From the NCBI RefSeq assembly GCF_000271485.2, contig NZ_AKVN02000001.1:3497501-3561500 (forward strand): a stretch of DNA of 64,000 nt, read 5' to 3'. Below are positions 1 to 8,197 of this stretch, in pieces. A program made the position numbers and the translations under genes. The notes beneath the pieces are model-generated. The model was given only the letters and a program-made list of their open reading frames with translations, searched no databases and was not told the origin of the DNA. Within the stretch, counting starts at the first letter, position 1; the number at the start of each line of letters is the position of its first letter. Source of the stretch: Pelosinus fermentans DSM 17108. Its GTDB lineage: Bacteria > Bacillota > Negativicutes > DSM-13327.

Positions 1-465
1 ATTGCCCATTCCAATGATGCCCAGAACTTCCCCCCCCAGCTCAACACCAGTATGACGATACCAGCCTCCATTTCGTATGGAAAGATCCATCTGGGGAATT
101 TGTCGAGCTGCTGCCATGATCAACCCCATTGCCAAATCAGCCACTGACTTACTGTTGGCACCTGGTGTAATTGTAACCGCCACACCATGTTCTTTAGCAG
201 CATCCACATTGATCGTGTTATATCCCACGCCTTGTTTAGCAATGACCTTAAGTGTCGGAGCCCCTGCAGCAATTACCGCTGCTGTGACTTTTTCACTTCC
301 TGCAATCATCCCCTCGACTCCCTTAATCATTTCGAGGAGCTCGTCCTCTGTTAATGCACGATCATAAGGGTTTAATACTAGTTCATAACCTTGTGCATTC
401 AAAATTCTCATAGCCTCTAGTGAGCGGGAACGCTCTCTTGATCCTATCAGGACTTTTTTCTTCAT
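1..465 (-). CDS. D-2-hydroxyacid dehydrogenase (phosphoglycerate dehydrogenase-like), 3' end outside window
   Basis: NAD-dependent 2-hydroxyacid dehydrogenase of the SerA/PdxB/hydroxypyruvate reductase superfamily. The first 155 codons are present, opening MKKKVLIGSRERSR. The N-terminal half of the catalytic domain is visible: KVIAKQGVGYNTINVDAA, then the ITPGANSKSVADLAMGLIMA segment typical of the family. The window ends as the Rossmann motif begins (GEVLGIIGMGN). The ATG at 465 follows an AAGGAG sequence. Which 2-hydroxyacid it uses cannot be told, because the catalytic Arg/Glu/His lie outside the window. Confidence 0.9.
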   Translation of the reverse strand, partial: MKKKVLIGSRERSRSLEAMRILNAQGYELVLNPYDRALTEDELLEMIKGVEGMIAGSEKVTAAVIAAGAPTLKVIAKQGVGYNTINVDAAKEHGVAVTITPGANSKSVADLAMGLIMAAARQIPQMDLSIRNGGWYRHTGVELGGEVLGIIGMGN

Positions 466-793
466 GCAAGCAACTCCTTTTTAGAAATATCTAACCTCTT
501 GAGAAGTGTATTTCCCTACAATTAGAATTCAGCTATATTATTATGCAAGATCCATGCCACTACACTTCACTCCGGAATCCGCTCTCTGCTTTACATCATT
601 CACTACAGAAAAGTAGAAAGTAGTGTAGCACTGCCACTACACTACTTTCTACTTTCCTGTATCTGGCTTATCAAATGTCACCATTAACAACCATTGCCAG
701 TATATTTTTCACTTTAACGGAGGATACTCCCCTATAGTAGTACTCTTTAAGTTCTTAAATAAAAGAAATATTTACATTTTAGGAGATGACAAA
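466..793. other. Divergent intergenic region with a long hairpin
   Basis: This gap of about 330 bases lies between the leftward dehydrogenase gene and the rightward lipoprotein gene, so it must hold two divergent promoters. Its one notable structure is the 23-bp inverted repeat listed separately. The word CACTACA also occurs outside the hairpin, near 555. I see no small ORF with a ribosome binding site other than the AGGAGATG before 794. Confidence 0.6.
606..659. repeat. 23-bp inverted repeat, loop 8 nt
   Basis: The arms at 606-628 and 637-659 are complementary apart from one position; the loop is 629-636. The core arm is AAAGTAGAAAGTAGTGTAG. No T-run follows on either strand, so it is not a standard terminator. 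It may be an operator, an mRNA stability element or a mobile palindrome; the sequence alone does not decide. Confidence 0.75.
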
Positions 794-1639
794 ATGAACA
801 AGGCTATATTCATACTTTTTTCCATGGTATTACTATTTTTGCTCAGTGCTTGTGGTGCTTTAAATGCTCCTCAGGAAAAACCAGAGATAGAAACACCACC
901 GCCGATTGCCAGTCAGCCATTGCCTGATCAAGAATCTTCTTTGCAGCTTATTAACGAATTGAAACAATTTAATGGCGAAATCGGCCTATATGCACGAAAC
1001 CTTAAAACTAATCAAACGCTTCAATATAACGAAAATATGATCTTTCCCACAGCATCCACCCATAAATTAGTCGTTGCAATTGCGATCTATAAATATCTAT
1101 ATCCCAATGCCTCGACTAGCGAAAAGCAGCTCTATGATGAGAATATCAAACAAATGATGATCGTTAGCGATAATCCTGCTTTTTATGAACTTTTGGATAT
1201 TATCGAAGCAAAGCAGCCGGATGCCCTTACTCGTGTGCTAAGCGACCTAAATCTTGTCAATACTAGAATCCATAGCCGTGAGGCCTTCAAGGAATATGGA
1301 TATCACAGTGTTACAACCCCTTATGAGATGTCCCTAGTTTTTGAAACAATCTATAATGAGACCTATCTTGGAAAAGACTTTTCATCCATTTTAAAAGAAG
1401 AATTGAGCAATACCATATTTCAAGAAGAAATTCCCCGATTCCTGCAAGGCAAAAAAGTGCTGCACAAAGTTGGAGAGCTTCCGGGAGTCCAATGTGATGT
1501 GGGTATTATTGATGACGGACAGAACGTGATTCTAATCAGTCTGTATACTACAACTCAGCAGCCGCCACCCTATGCCAGTAATTTTATTGCAGATATTTCG
1601 GCTAAAACTTATAATGCACTCAAGCCCTCAACTCCTTAG
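794..1639 (+). CDS. Class A beta-lactamase-fold serine hydrolase, lipoprotein
   Basis: 281-aa exported lipoprotein. A hydrophobic signal ends in the lipobox LLSAC (Cys20), so it should be anchored to a membrane. The penicillin-recognising fold is indicated by S88-T-H-K91 (the SxxK nucleophile motif), SDN at 125-127 and a KVG near residue 222 in place of KTG. The omega-loop ExxLN of true class A beta-lactamases is not evident, so it may be a transpeptidase-like or inactive relative rather than a resistance enzyme. The start is supported by AGGAGATG just upstream. It stands alone, opposite to both neighbours. Confidence 0.85.
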   Translation: MNKAIFILFSMVLLFLLSACGALNAPQEKPEIETPPPIASQPLPDQESSLQLINELKQFNGEIGLYARNLKTNQTLQYNENMIFPTASTHKLVVAIAIYKYLYPNASTSEKQLYDENIKQMMIVSDNPAFYELLDIIEAKQPDALTRVLSDLNLVNTRIHSREAFKEYGYHSVTTPYEMSLVFETIYNETYLGKDFSSILKEELSNTIFQEEIPRFLQGKKVLHKVGELPGVQCDVGIIDDGQNVILISLYTTTQQPPPYASNFIADISAKTYNALKPSTP

Positions 1640-1700
1640 GATTCTCTTTGGACAGTCCAGCAGCATGCTTGGTCATGGCACTTGGCTCCACTAGATACTA

Positions 1701-2600
1701 TTACGACCCAGTAATAGTTCCACCATTGACATGCAATACCTGCCCAGAAACATAATATGAATCTTGGGAGGCTAGATATACATAGGTTGGTGCTAATTCA
1801 AAGGGCTGGCCTGCTCTTTTCATTGGAGTCTCCGTGCCAAAGGTCATAATATAATCTGCCGGCCAGCTTGATGGCTGCAGCGGAGTCCATATAGGACCTG
1901 GGGCCACTGCATTTACACGAATTCCACAGGATTGCAGTGAAAGAGATAATGAGCGAGTGAAGCTTACGATAGCACCTTTCGTGGCAGAGTAATCGAGAAG
2001 ATACTTATTTCCCTCATATGCGGTTACAGAAGCGGTATTAATAATAGCACTTCCAGGAGGTAAATGAGGCAATACTGCCTTTGTCATATAAAAGAAACCA
2101 TATATATTCGTACGAAAGGTATCATCCAATTGTTCTGCTGTAATATCCATTATGCTGCACTGAGGAAATTGTACTCCATGATTGTTAACCAATACATCAA
2201 TTTTACCAAAAATTCGTATTGTCTGTTCAACTACATGGTACGAAAATGCTTCTTCTCGCAGATCGCCAGCAATTGTTAAACACCTCTGTCCGATTTCTTC
2301 AATCCGCTCTTGGGTTTCTCTTGCATCACGATGCTCATACAAATATACGATAGCAACATCTGCACCTTCTTTTGCATAAGCGATCGCAGCAGCACGTCCA
2401 ATTCCACTATCTCCACCAGTAATAATCGCTACTTTACCTTCTAATTTCCCACTCCCCCTATACTCACAATTCTCCGAAATTGGCAGCGGGTCCATTAGGT
2501 ATTCCAATCCTGGTTGACGCTCCTGGTGCTGCGGAGGAAAAGAGATTGGCTGTTCTTTACATTTTTGAATTTTATTGTAATAGGAATATTGTGGATACAT
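1701..2600 (-). CDS. SDR-family oxidoreductase (general stress protein 39-like)
   Basis: 299-aa short-chain dehydrogenase/reductase. It has the NAD(P)-binding TGGDSGIG at 61-68, NNHG near 139, and the catalytic Ser191/Tyr204/Lys208 set (NTASV; YSATK). The roughly 50-residue N-terminal extension rich in Gln and Pro before the Rossmann fold matches the YhdF/YdaD 'glucose and ribitol dehydrogenase' group of Firmicutes, often linked to general stress. Substrate unknown. The ATG at 2600 has AAGGAGAA upstream. Monocistronic. Confidence 0.92.
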   Translation of the reverse strand: MYPQYSYYNKIQKCKEQPISFPPQHQERQPGLEYLMDPLPISENCEYRGSGKLEGKVAIITGGDSGIGRAAAIAYAKEGADVAIVYLYEHRDARETQERIEEIGQRCLTIAGDLREEAFSYHVVEQTIRIFGKIDVLVNNHGVQFPQCSIMDITAEQLDDTFRTNIYGFFYMTKAVLPHLPPGSAIINTASVTAYEGNKYLLDYSATKGAIVSFTRSLSLSLQSCGIRVNAVAPGPIWTPLQPSSWPADYIMTFGTETPMKRAGQPFELAPTYVYLASQDSYYVSGQVLHVNGGTITGS

Positions 2601-2717
2601 AAAAATTCTCCTTATTATAATTTTTATAATATTCTATTCCATTTACTAATTTTATGTAACCAATCGCAGTAACAAAGAAAAACACAACCAGCAAGTGGTT
2701 GCGCTTTATACAGATAC

Positions 2718-2807
2718 TTATTCAGATTTAGCTGCCAGAATTGGTGGAGCCTTCTTTTCAGCCTTTTTCTTCTTTTTTTCCTTGTTCTTTGGGCTTTTGT
2801 CTCCCAT
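2718..2807 (-). CDS. Small lysine-rich protein (29 aa)
   Basis: A 29-codon gene with a strong AAAAGGAGATG ribosome binding site. It encodes a protein starting MGDKSPKNKE, followed by a run of lysines and a short Ala/Pro/Leu tail. Very basic N-termini beginning MGDKSPK occur in many bacterial small hypothetical proteins; the function is unknown. The length, charge and clean start support a real gene although it is too short for most ORF callers. Confidence 0.7.
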   Translation of the reverse strand: MGDKSPKNKEKKKKKAEKKAPPILAAKSE

Positions 2808-2993
2808 GTCGAACATCTCCTTTTTTATCGTAAACCTAGGTTTATTATACCATAGTCTACCATTTTACAGCGTGATTTATACAATCACATTCAGGCATAC
2901 TTCATTCCATGGGCCGTTGAAACATGTAAATATTGTGTTTTTCATTAAATATCTTACTATCTCATGAGATACCTGTCTATTCTTCATTAGCGA

Positions 2994-3635
2994 TCATTCC
3001 TTTTCATGACTCATTTCAACGGTTATATATACAAATCCGCCACCAAGCCTGGTGGTCTCCAGCCAAAGACCCAAATCAAAAGTAAGTAAACGGCCTCCGT
3101 CATAACAAGTAGCCAGATAACGATTCTCACTTTCTTTATAAGACAAAGACACCAGAACAATCCAATGCCAGCTTTCTAAGGATGCCACTCGTCCTTTTTG
3201 CAAATTCAAAAATGCAATAGGACAATCAGAGGTGAGACCTTTCTTCAAAAATTTTACAACCTCAGAAAGTGATGCCCGCTTAAATTTAAATGCAGAAAGG
3301 CTAAGCTCACGGCATTGCCAACTTAGTCCATAATGTGCTGCAAGAGCCTCTACTCCCCTGCAGAATTTCTTAGTACTATTGAGCCCTAACAACCACCCAG
3401 GAGTTACAAAATTCCAGACATCCTCCAATACTTGAGTTATAGAGGAAATACTGTCGCTTTGGTATGGCAGTGCTCCAGCTTCACGTCTATTCAGATATAA
3501 AAGCAGCATGGCAGCAGCTGTAGGTCCGCAGCCTCTCGTCTTCTGAAAAGAAGTCTTATACCACTCTTGATTGTAACCGTATAATATAGGTTTACTAGTT
3601 TTTATCTGTAACCATTCAGGATGCTTGATTTCCAT
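2994..3635 (-). CDS. C39/papain-like cysteine peptidase domain protein
   Basis: 213-aa protein without a signal peptide. RGCGPTAAAMLL places a candidate nucleophile Cys36 at the start of a helix, and SWHWIVLVSL supplies His157, followed by a YDGG turn. This Cys...His layout is that of peptidase C39-like or papain-fold proteins. It carries no transporter or ATPase domain, so it is not a complete bacteriocin exporter. The substrate is unknown and it could be a transglutaminase-like or inactive member. The start has AAGGGGGAA upstream. Confidence 0.6.
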   Translation of the reverse strand: MEIKHPEWLQIKTSKPILYGYNQEWYKTSFQKTRGCGPTAAAMLLLYLNRREAGALPYQSDSISSITQVLEDVWNFVTPGWLLGLNSTKKFCRGVEALAAHYGLSWQCRELSLSAFKFKRASLSEVVKFLKKGLTSDCPIAFLNLQKGRVASLESWHWIVLVSLSYKESENRYLATCYDGGRLLTFDLGLWLETTRLGGGFVYITVEMSHEKE

Positions 3636-3822
3636 CTTTCATTCCCCCTTTCATCGTTCAGCATAAAAGTATCTATCAATTATAGTATTATTATCTGCTA
3701 AAACAGTTAATTGCATAATTCCTCTTAAGCCTCTATTCTCACAAGAATTTAAGCCGTGTTCTTAGAAGAAGATACACTTATTCTTTAGTATATTTAATAA
3801 GCCACTCTTTTTATCCTGCAAA

Positions 3823-3849
3823 TAAAAAAACAGCAGCAAAAAATGCTGC
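3823..3849 (-). terminator. Rho-independent terminator of the AEP operon
   Basis: On the minus strand a GCAGCA/TGCTGC stem with a T-rich loop is followed directly by a run of seven T. It lies 25 bases after the stop codon of the PbfA-like gene and closes the leftward phosphonate operon. Confidence 0.85.
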
Positions 3850-3874
3850 GCTAATATGCAAGAAAGGCATGTCT

Positions 3875-5239
3875 TTAATCATACAAACTACAATGCTTAA
3901 TTGCCTCCTCAAATATATGAAAAGCAAAAGTTAGCTGCTCCTTTGTTACAATGAGCGGAGGATGCCACGTAATACAGTTACCAGATGATACCTTAAATGA
4001 TAGCCCTTGTTTCAGACAGTAATAGAGTATCTTTTCAGCAAGCTCATCATGTTTTTCTTTTGTATATCGATCTTTCACTAGTTCAAAAGATAGTAAAAGA
4101 CCAGCTATCCGATAATCTCCGATACACTCATATGTATCATACAGATTCTTTGAGCATTGTAAGGCAAATTCTGATTGTATTCTACAATTAGCTAGAAGTT
4201 TGTACTCATCAATATATTGAATGGCAGCACAGATTGCTGCACATCCCACGGTGGGCTTTTCATGAGTATAATGTCCAAGTGAGATATCCTGTGCCTTATC
4301 ATATTTGGATTTAATGAGGATAGCTGCCTGGGGTATGACTGCTCCACCAAGCCCTTTGCCCAATATAAGCATATCTGGTTCAACGCCGAAATTCTGGTGC
4401 ACATAAAACATCCCACTTCTGCCAAGGGCTGTTGGAATTTCATCAAAAATTAGCAATATACCATTTTGATCACAGATTTCACGAAGCCTTTCAAAATAAA
4501 TGTGGGGAGGAATATGGGTATCAGTTGCTCGAATTGGTTCTAGTATAATTGCGCCTATATCGCCTTCATTTTTGATAATATATTCAATATAATCCACAGA
4601 AAACGCAGCAACCCTTTGTGGACAACTGCTATTTATAAGATTCCGATACGCATTATAGGGTATCGCTCTTATACATCCAGGCAGAAGCGGTCCCATATCC
4701 TTCCGAAAGACAGCCTCTCCTCCCACAGAAATCGCATCAAGCCCCGCCCCATGAAAGGATTCCCACATGGATATCACTTTATGCCTGCCTGTAATTTTAC
4801 GGGCCATTTTAAGTGCAATTCCTACAGCCGCACTGCCTGATGGCGTAAATAAAATCTTATAATCTTTTGATATTGTTTTATCAATCAATGCTTTGCCTGC
4901 TGTTACGACTATTTCTGACGTATATCTTCTAGGTATGAAAGGCAGTGTATCTAACTGCTGCTTAACCGCTTTAATTACATACGGATTCTGATAGCCAACT
5001 TGATGTATACTGTTTCCATGAAAGTCAAGGTATTGTTTTCCATTCGCATCGAATATAGAACAACCTTCTGCTTTTATAATCACATTCATGCAAGGCGTTG
5101 ACATAGATTGTTTTATAAATGTATCTTCATCTGCTTTTAATACTTCCATGCTTTTTTCATCAAGAGTATTGATCCATTTTTTTCTTTGCTGGCTGGAATT
5201 AACGTCACCTTCCCTATTTATTTCAATCGGATTTGACAT
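3875..5239 (-). CDS. pbfA: Class III aminotransferase-fold enzyme, probable (R)-1-hydroxy-2-aminoethylphosphonate ammonia-lyase
   Basis: PLP enzyme of aminotransferase class III (about 454 aa). The PLP lysine is in ILGKGLGGAV, the cofactor aspartate in LIFDEIPTALGRSG, and the dimer region in YLDFHGNSIHQVG. Class III enzymes encoded beside phnW and phnX include PbfA, which deaminates (R)-1-hydroxy-AEP to phosphonoacetaldehyde, the PhnX substrate; the name rests on that context plus fold. A generic transaminase is the alternative. The longest ORF starts at 5281, but the ATG at 5239 has AAAGGGGAAAAA upstream and gives only a 17-base overlap with phnX, so it is preferred. Last gene of the operon. 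Confidence 0.7.
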   Translation of the reverse strand: MSNPIEINREGDVNSSQQRKKWINTLDEKSMEVLKADEDTFIKQSMSTPCMNVIIKAEGCSIFDANGKQYLDFHGNSIHQVGYQNPYVIKAVKQQLDTLPFIPRRYTSEIVVTAGKALIDKTISKDYKILFTPSGSAAVGIALKMARKITGRHKVISMWESFHGAGLDAISVGGEAVFRKDMGPLLPGCIRAIPYNAYRNLINSSCPQRVAAFSVDYIEYIIKNEGDIGAIILEPIRATDTHIPPHIYFERLREICDQNGILLIFDEIPTALGRSGMFYVHQNFGVEPDMLILGKGLGGAVIPQAAILIKSKYDKAQDISLGHYTHEKPTVGCAAICAAIQYIDEYKLLANCRIQSEFALQCSKNLYDTYECIGDYRIAGLLLSFELVKDRYTKEKHDELAEKILYYCLKQGLSFKVSSGNCITWHPPLIVTKEQLTFAFHIFEEAIKHCSLYD

Positions 5240-6044
5240 TTGGTCTTTTTCCCCTTTCGAGCAGGGTATTAATCCTTGCAATTAACTGGGGAAGTTCTTT
5301 CATTGTCACTATAGTAAAATCTGCACCATAACCGCAAAATGCCTGTTTCGTATTTTTAATTGCTTGCTTTTTTTCGATTTCAGATAGACTTTCAAATTCA
5401 TCATAATTAAGCCCCATCTGTGAACTGCCAACAATCACTCCTACAGACCAAACTCCAGCATTTAATCCTTCTTTAATATCTGCCGCCGTATCTCCAATTT
5501 TAATTACTTTCCATGGCGCAGACAATTTCAAAGCCTCCATATTCCTAAATATCATATATGGATATGGCCTTCCATGACAATTTGTAGAATCAGGCGTGAT
5601 CCAAAAATCAGGTTCATAGCCCTTTTCTTTTGCACCCATAGTTACAATCTTCATCATAGAGTCAGTATAACCTGTTGTTGAACCAATTTTTAGCCCCTGA
5701 TCCCTGAGCTTCTTCACAGTTTCTACTACATCAGGGAGAGGATTTGTATATTCTGCAAGAGAAGCGAGAAGTAAAGACTCAAAACTTGAATATAACTCAT
5801 CAATATCTTTTTCATTAAAATATCTGTCATATTGTTCTTCCCATGCTCTGTTGATTCTTGGCATTTCCAGCATAGCCTTAATATGGTCTCTTTTCAGCAT
5901 CCCCATTGGAACCCTTGCTTCATCGACAGTTACCTCTACACCTGCAGCTTTAAAAATCTTAATAAATACATTGACAGGTGCAAAGCATCCAAAATCAACA
6001 ACAGTTCCAGCCCAGTCAAATATTACGCCATCAATTTTATTCAT
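5223..6044 (-). CDS. phnX: Phosphonoacetaldehyde hydrolase (phosphonatase)
   Basis: 273-aa HAD-superfamily hydrolase, the usual length for PhnX. The nucleophile motif is GVIFDWAGTVVDFG (Asp10; the Ala at +2 is characteristic of phosphonatases), and the Schiff-base lysine is Lys51 in PMGMLKRDHIKAM. It cleaves the C-P bond of phosphonoacetaldehyde to acetaldehyde and phosphate. It lies 3 bases after phnW and overlaps the PbfA-like gene, so the three are surely cotranscribed. Cytoplasmic. Confidence 0.95.
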   Translation of the reverse strand: MNKIDGVIFDWAGTVVDFGCFAPVNVFIKIFKAAGVEVTVDEARVPMGMLKRDHIKAMLEMPRINRAWEEQYDRYFNEKDIDELYSSFESLLLASLAEYTNPLPDVVETVKKLRDQGLKIGSTTGYTDSMMKIVTMGAKEKGYEPDFWITPDSTNCHGRPYPYMIFRNMEALKLSAPWKVIKIGDTAADIKEGLNAGVWSVGVIVGSSQMGLNYDEFESLSEIEKKQAIKNTKQAFCGYGADFTIVTMKELPQLIARINTLLERGKRPNVKSD

Positions 6045-6047
6045 GAC

Positions 6048-7133
6048 CTATGCCCTCACATATTCTTCAATTATATTGCATAGTTGCAAAATATCCTGTT
6101 TGTGTATTTCACCAATATTACCAATTCGAAAAGTATCTACATCTGTCAGCTTACCAGGGTACAAAACAAAGCCTCTTTCCTTAGCATGATGATAAAACGT
6201 GTTAAAGTCAAAATCCTCTGTTGGAAAACGGAATGTAGTAATGATAGGAGATTGAAACGCTTCTTTTATATAGGAAACAATGCCAATCTCTTTGAGTTTT
6301 CCTCGTAAAAGCCTATTATTACTTTCATAGCGTTTACTTCGTGCGAAAACGCCGCCCTCTTCTGCCAATTCATCAAGAGCTTTTGAAAATGCGGCAACTA
6401 CATGTGTTGGTGAAGTATATCGCCACTTGCCATCCTGGTCCATGTGCTTCCATTGCTCATATAAATCTAAGGATAAACATCTTGCGTTACCTCGGCACTT
6501 TAAAAGTTTTTCGCGTTTAGCCACTACGAAACAAAAGCCAGGCACCCCCTGAATGCATTTGTTTGCACTGCTTATTAGATAATCAATACCTAAATCCTGA
6601 ATATTCATTTCAATTCCGCCAAAACTACTCATAGCATCAACAATTAAAGTTTTTCCATACGCTTTAGAAATATCAGCTATATCTTGAATCGGATTTAGGA
6701 TACCTGTTGTTGTTTCGCAATGAACCATTGCGATATGGGTAATACCCACATCATTTTCAAGAATATTTTTTATGTCATTAGCATTAGGAATCATATCATA
6801 TTGAACACGATAAACAACATGATTCGTACCAATACATTTTGCCATAGATGCTATTCTTTCTCCATAAGCACCGTTAATAATGATAAGGCATTTCTCTTCC
6901 TTACTTATGCATGTCATTAATACAGCTTCTACGCCAAAACTTCCACTCCCCTGCATCAGCACTGCAGTATATGCATTGGGCGCTGCTGCTGCTATCTCAA
7001 GGAGTTGGCCTCGAATCTTTTGTGTTATGTTTTTATATTCATCATCCCAGGTACAGCGGTCAAAGAGCATTTCTTTTTTAACTCCACTTGTCGTTGTCAA
7101 AGGACCTGGGGTTAAAAGTTTATAACCTTTCAT
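6048..7133 (-). CDS. phnW: 2-aminoethylphosphonate--pyruvate transaminase
   Basis: 361-aa class V aminotransferase. It opens with the family hallmark LLTPGPLTTT, has the glycine-rich QGSGSFGVEA loop and the PLP lysine in ISSANKCIQGVPGF (Lys192). It transfers the amino group of AEP to pyruvate, giving phosphonoacetaldehyde and alanine. ATG at 7133 is preceded by GGAGGGGGAAAG. It sits between the transporter genes and phnX. Confidence 0.95.
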   Translation of the reverse strand: MKGYKLLTPGPLTTTSGVKKEMLFDRCTWDDEYKNITQKIRGQLLEIAAAAPNAYTAVLMQGSGSFGVEAVLMTCISKEEKCLIIINGAYGERIASMAKCIGTNHVVYRVQYDMIPNANDIKNILENDVGITHIAMVHCETTTGILNPIQDIADISKAYGKTLIVDAMSSFGGIEMNIQDLGIDYLISSANKCIQGVPGFCFVVAKREKLLKCRGNARCLSLDLYEQWKHMDQDGKWRYTSPTHVVAAFSKALDELAEEGGVFARSKRYESNNRLLRGKLKEIGIVSYIKEAFQSPIITTFRFPTEDFDFNTFYHHAKERGFVLYPGKLTDVDTFRIGNIGEIHKQDILQLCNIIEEYVRA

Positions 7134-7164
7134 CTAACTTTCCCCCTCCATTTCTTGCTATTAT

Positions 7165-8154
7165 TTATTTTGCAGCTTTGAAAAACTCTTGATGAGCTTC
7201 AAGAAGTTCTACTGTCAATGGTTTCTCAAAGTTTTTTAAATTACCAGCTTTATTTACATCCGTTACCACTTCTCCTTGATATAGGGCTACAGGATAATCT
7301 TTAATTAATTCAGGTCTGGCTTTTTCAATGATTATTTTTGCCATTTCCATAGCAAGTTGTGTAGTAGCTGTATCTGCCTTTTTAACGACTGCAATGGATT
7401 CTGTAAGCGTATAATTACCTTCTATTGGATCGATATAATCCATTGGCTTTCCGGCAACCTTATCTGCTACGGCTTGATGACGAAGTCCAAATCCTGCTGC
7501 AACTTCTCCAACTCTTACCTTTTTAATCGGACCTGAACCAGAAGTTTCAATATGGGGACCACAATTTTGAATAAGCTTATTGAGTACCATCTTACCTTCC
7601 ACTTCTCCATATTCACTGATAATTGCCTGCATTAAAAGCCATGCCGTTGAAGAATTCATTATGTTAGGAATTGAAACTAACCCTTTATATTCATCCTTCG
7701 TTAAATCTTTTATAGATTTTGGAATAGCCAGTCCCTTATCTTTTATAACCTGAGTATTAATAAATATGGCGCCTGTATTTGCCAGTATCGGAGTATAATA
7801 AGCTGGATACTTTTCAAGTGCTTTCGTTTCAAAATTCAATTCAGCAAACATTTTATGCTTTTGTTGAGCACTTTCTACAAAGTAAGAACTCATTGTTACT
7901 AAATTGGCTTCAATTTTGTCACCTTCAGCCATAAGCTTGCCACCAAGTTCAGATGTGCCCATGCTTTGCAGCACATATTTCCCTTCATATCCTGCAGTAT
8001 TAAGGCTATTTTGCATGGCTTGTACTGCTTCTTTATCTGCATTGGTATAGATAACTACTTTCTGCGGCTTGCTATTACTTGCGCATCCCACCAAACCAAT
8101 CAACATCGAAGCTAACATGAGACATAGAATAAGATTCTTGAATATCTTTTTCAT
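7165..8154 (-). CDS. ABC transporter substrate-binding lipoprotein, probably 2-aminoethylphosphonate
   Basis: 329-aa extracytoplasmic solute-binding protein. The signal peptide ends in the lipobox LVGCAS (Cys about 24), followed by KVVIYTNADKEAVQ, the opening strand of the iron/phosphonate/polyamine (SBP_bac type 1 and 6) fold. The position directly upstream of phnWX and downstream of the cognate permease and ATPase points to AEP. Affinity for another phosphonate or amine cannot be excluded. RBS AAAGGAGAGG precedes the ATG. Confidence 0.85.
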   Translation of the reverse strand: MKKIFKNLILCLMLASMLIGLVGCASNSKPQKVVIYTNADKEAVQAMQNSLNTAGYEGKYVLQSMGTSELGGKLMAEGDKIEANLVTMSSYFVESAQQKHKMFAELNFETKALEKYPAYYTPILANTGAIFINTQVIKDKGLAIPKSIKDLTKDEYKGLVSIPNIMNSSTAWLLMQAIISEYGEVEGKMVLNKLIQNCGPHIETSGSGPIKKVRVGEVAAGFGLRHQAVADKVAGKPMDYIDPIEGNYTLTESIAVVKKADTATTQLAMEMAKIIIEKARPELIKDYPVALYQGEVVTDVNKAGNLKNFEKPLTVELLEAHQEFFKAAK

Positions 8155-8197
8155 AATACGACCTCTCCTTTTTTGTTATAATCTTTTATTTATTATT

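Noticed and set aside
77-367. Plus-strand ORF of 96 codons
   Set aside because: It lies antisense within the dehydrogenase gene, whose minus-strand frame has clear family motifs.
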